Shown here: piece by piece, positions 61,923-64,000 of the stretch | Position numbering within the stretch: the first letter of the stretch is position 1 | Layout of the letters: each line of letters opens with the position of its first letter | Source of the DNA: Phytopythium helicoides | Lineage: Eukaryota; Oomycota; Peronosporomycetes; Pythiales; Pythiaceae | Assembly (NCBI GenBank): GCA_024867545.1 | Contig: JANFNE010000033.1 | Span: 124,001-188,000, forward strand | Direction: 5' to 3' | Length of the DNA: 64,000 nucleotides | Made by a program: the position numbers and the translations under genes | Notes under the pieces: model-generated | Database searches by the model: none | Seen by the model: the letters and a program-made list of their open reading frames with translations, nothing else | Told to the model about the DNA's origin: nothing

Positions 61923-62952
61923 TCCCTCGGCACCAGTCTGACGCCGAGGGATCGTTTGATTTGGCGTAGTAGTTATTAGTGTGTTTGTGTGATGTACAGC
62001 AATGGAAGGATTTTTATATGACTGCAACGCAAGTTCGATCGACTGCAGAGTACAGATTGGGTTATTGTTGTGCTTTGCAGTAAACGGTGTCGAAGGCAAC
62101 CACTAGAGCTCTGCTTCACCCTGGGTCGGCAAAACTACTGTAAAAACGCCCGAGCTGAGTGGAAGAGTAGGCGCTTGTGCCCATCGTTGGTGAGACCAGA
62201 ACACATCGGGGCAGCAGGGTTGCAAGCATCGTTGCCCGAGTTGCCGGGACGCTGTACTATAGCGTCGAGTCCACGACCACACCCGCTCTCTTGATGATTG
62301 CAGAGACTGAATTGCATTGCATGCACAGTACTTGTCTTCGCGGGAAGTTCAAGCGTCAATCACTCAACGACCATTACATCATAGACAAACCAATCCCATT
62401 GGAAAGACTCGCCCCTTCCTACCAGCGTGTACTGTAGCTGGTAGTCGAATCGTGTGAGCATGTACTATACATCCGAGAAGTTCCAGAGTAAACTTGTGTG
62501 AAATGGTGAAGAGCCTTCGCTGGGGAATTGAGGTTAACTGCTTCATTCGCCACGATTCCGTCTAGCAACGCGTCAACAAGCAGTGAGTCAAGGTCGTTTA
62601 TCGCCGAGTATCCCGGTTGGCCTCGTCTGTTGCCGGACGGTGGACGCATGCTCCAAAGTCACGGTGGTCGACAGATGGAACTTGGGTCAAGAGTTCGCTA
62701 ACTTACTGCCGCCCATTGAGTGAAACCTTGAGGTTATTCGCAATAGCTTGGTGTCGTTTGTCACTGTCAAGACTGGAGCAAATCCAGAGCACGCCTTGCT
62801 AGTGGAAGGAGTAGCCACCACCATCTTGACGCCACCATGGAATCCAGTCCGCACAAGCGCCGCGCGACCACTGCTTTCGCGTGCAGGTCACGGTCGCGCC
62901 ATCAATCAATATTCTATTATATCATCAAACGCTTATCGAGCCAAGGAGCTAG
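61923..62952. other. palindrome-arm 3' flank with MYB relic
   Basis: The counterpart of 47119-48107. Apart from the relic at 62500-62640 no coding region was seen. Confidence 0.5.
62500..62640 (-). pseudogene. relic of a MYB-family C-terminus (right arm)
   Basis: The minus strand encodes NDLDSLLVDALLDGIVANEAV, clearly the family C-terminal motif, without a MYB repeat. Partner of the relic at 47398-47520. Confidence 0.62.
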
Positions 62953-63840
62953 CTACACAATGTAGGTGTTGTCTAACTGTTTATCGTTGAAAGCCCACAA
63001 GGATGTCATCGCATCCATTGAAAATGCCCGAGCAACTTCACTCAGGCGTAACTGAATCAGTGGGTCGATAGCTTCGTCCTCCATTATATTTTCGAGTCGC
63101 ACGTCGTCGAGAAACGAGTCGAGGTCGTCCATCTTCGTATCTGACAATAGAATATTCATCTCACACCAACCATTCGAGCAATTGTTGTGGTCCAGAGGAT
63201 CGGCACAGGTAGGCGAAGAATTCATCATGTGGGTTTCAGTCACCGACTTCCCCACCGATTCATTCGAGTTTATGTTTGAATGCCACTTTTGTGAAGCCTG
63301 TGTTCGACTTAAGTCGTTCTCGAGTGTAGACATCCTCGACGTCGTTGACATGTTCCCAGTCACTGCCATCACCACCATCAATACCCATGAACGTAGTCCT
63401 CGTTGGTGCCGAGCAATCTTCTGACGGTACTTCTGAGCGTGCGTCATCGTCTGGCGAACACTGCGCGTACCCACGAAGTTCGCGACCTCCTTCCACGGTC
63501 CGTGAGGAAACAGCTCGAGCCCACGAAGAAACCGCTCGTGCTCGTCGGCGGTCCACCCGACTCCTTTCGGCTGCAGTTGTTGCTTGTTCGGGTTACGTCC
63601 TCGCTGTCGACGTTCGCGTCGTCGCTGGTTCTTGATGACCGCCTTGGGGTTGGTGTCGACTCGCGGGTTGTGTAGCGGCATTCGGATGAGTTTGACTGGT
63701 CGATTCATGGATGTGGTGTGGTTGGTTGAGTTTGTATGATGATTGGATGCGTAGGTTCGTCGAGACGTGGCAGTGGTGGTGGTGGTTGGTGGCGGTGCAG
63801 GGGCGAACAGCTCGCCGTGGACTCGCGACGTGAAGGTCAT
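62953..63840 (-). CDS. MYB-related transcription factor, THAQKYRQK family (member 8), mosaic
   Basis: 295 residues from MTFTSRVHGELFA. Promoter and first ~160 residues match member 6 almost base for base over at least 63400-64000. Directly after the MYB repeat the sequence changes to an unrelated middle (NMSTTSRMSTLENDLSRTQ, CSNGWCEMNILLSDT). It ends with another version of the acidic motif (LDSFLDDVRLENIMEDEAID). The switch point suggests gene conversion or recombination between paralogues. The duplicated promoter continues past the window edge. Confidence 0.93.
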   Translation of the reverse strand: MTFTSRVHGELFAPAPPPTTTTTATSRRTYASNHHTNSTNHTTSMNRPVKLIRMPLHNPRVDTNPKAVIKNQRRRERRQRGRNPNKQQLQPKGVGWTADEHERFLRGLELFPHGPWKEVANFVGTRSVRQTMTHAQKYRQKIARHQRGLRSWVLMVVMAVTGNMSTTSRMSTLENDLSRTQASQKWHSNINSNESVGKSVTETHMMNSSPTCADPLDHNNCSNGWCEMNILLSDTKMDDLDSFLDDVRLENIMEDEAIDPLIQLRLSEVARAFSMDAMTSLWAFNDKQLDNTYIV

Positions 63841-64000
63841 AGTTGGCGATCTATCGAGAGGTGGAGTGGCACGTCGAACGCAAATACCGGAGTGATAACC
63901 TTCGGTGAGTTTGGTCGGTCGTCCATCTGACGTGGTGCGCAAGAGGCAAGAACCAGTGACAAATGCTGTGTCCCCATGTGGAGGTTGAGACGACGACGCC
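63841..64000. promoter_or_regulatory. MYB 8 promoter, copy of the MYB 6 promoter
   Basis: Reads like 59767-59926 with almost no difference. It is cut by the window end, so a further divergent MYB gene may follow outside. Confidence 0.6.

Larger units (their letters stand above)
58690..62904 (-). repeat. right arm of ~4.2 kb inverted segmental duplication (MYB pair)
   Basis: The inverted copy of about 47119-51340, holding MYB 58789-59766 (minus), shared promoter, MYB 60942-61922 (plus) and the MYB relic. The arms differ by scattered substitutions and small indels, so this is not a recent assembly artefact of an identical sequence. Confidence 0.85.

Noticed and set aside
1..64000. CRISPR array, rRNA or insertion sequence
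   Set aside because: No regularly spaced direct repeats with unique spacers, no rRNA-like blocks and no transposase or reverse-transcriptase motifs were seen; the genome is eukaryotic.

Overview
The window is eukaryotic nuclear DNA from an oomycete. The main evidence is an elicitin gene family, a secreted sterol-binding fold known essentially from Phytophthora, Pythium and relatives. Supporting signs are short (62-98 bp) GT-AG introns, GC-rich third codon positions, dense gene packing and the oomycete-type Inr/FPR core promoter ahead of nearly every elicitin gene. Two axonemal genes (PACRG and a CFAP57-like protein) fit a lineage with flagellate zoospores. The class I elicitins resemble Phytophthora INF1, so Peronosporales sensu lato is likely; I cannot fix the genus.

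Layout. 0.6-4.1 kb: a small three-exon gene of unknown function and a five-exon fusion of an Asp/Asn beta-hydroxylase with a sulfotransferase. 4.6-18.2 kb: nine elicitin genes. Three are short class I forms, one of them frameshifted. Six carry Ser/Thr/Pro-rich tails, and five of those end in Ala-Cys in the open frame (the sixth does so in the shifted frame). Two class I copies sit in a 0.67 kb inverted duplication. 18.6-44.9 kb: a conserved housekeeping/regulatory block with UPF2, a mitochondrial carrier, an ankyrin/pseudokinase/kinase protein, a TPR protein, a DUF726 hydrolase with broken frame, an F-box/LRR protein, PACRG facing a CFAP57-like gene tail to tail, a COX5B-like subunit without zinc cysteines, an RWP-RK plus MYB transcription factor, and a secreted TIM-barrel-like/FGE-sulfatase fusion. 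45.1-64.0 kb: eight MYB-related genes of one family (THAQKYRQK type) surrounding one gene that encodes CHAT protease, NB-ARC ATPase and STAT-type linker/SH2 domains in one chain.

The MYB region is a large imperfect palindrome. About 4.2 kb at 47.12-51.34 kb, holding a divergent MYB pair, returns inverted at 58.69-62.90 kb. The 7.3 kb spacer holds the CHAT/NB-ARC/SH2 gene and two further MYB genes. A ninth MYB is represented only by a decayed C-terminal relic in each arm.

At least 14 single-base frame breaks interrupt otherwise conserved genes, many fitting one extra base in a short homopolymer. Either the assembly carries uncorrected indels or several genes are decaying; reads or transcripts would decide. 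All coordinates of spliced genes are hand-derived from GT-AG sites and reading-frame continuity. No database search was possible, so family names rest on motif recognition.
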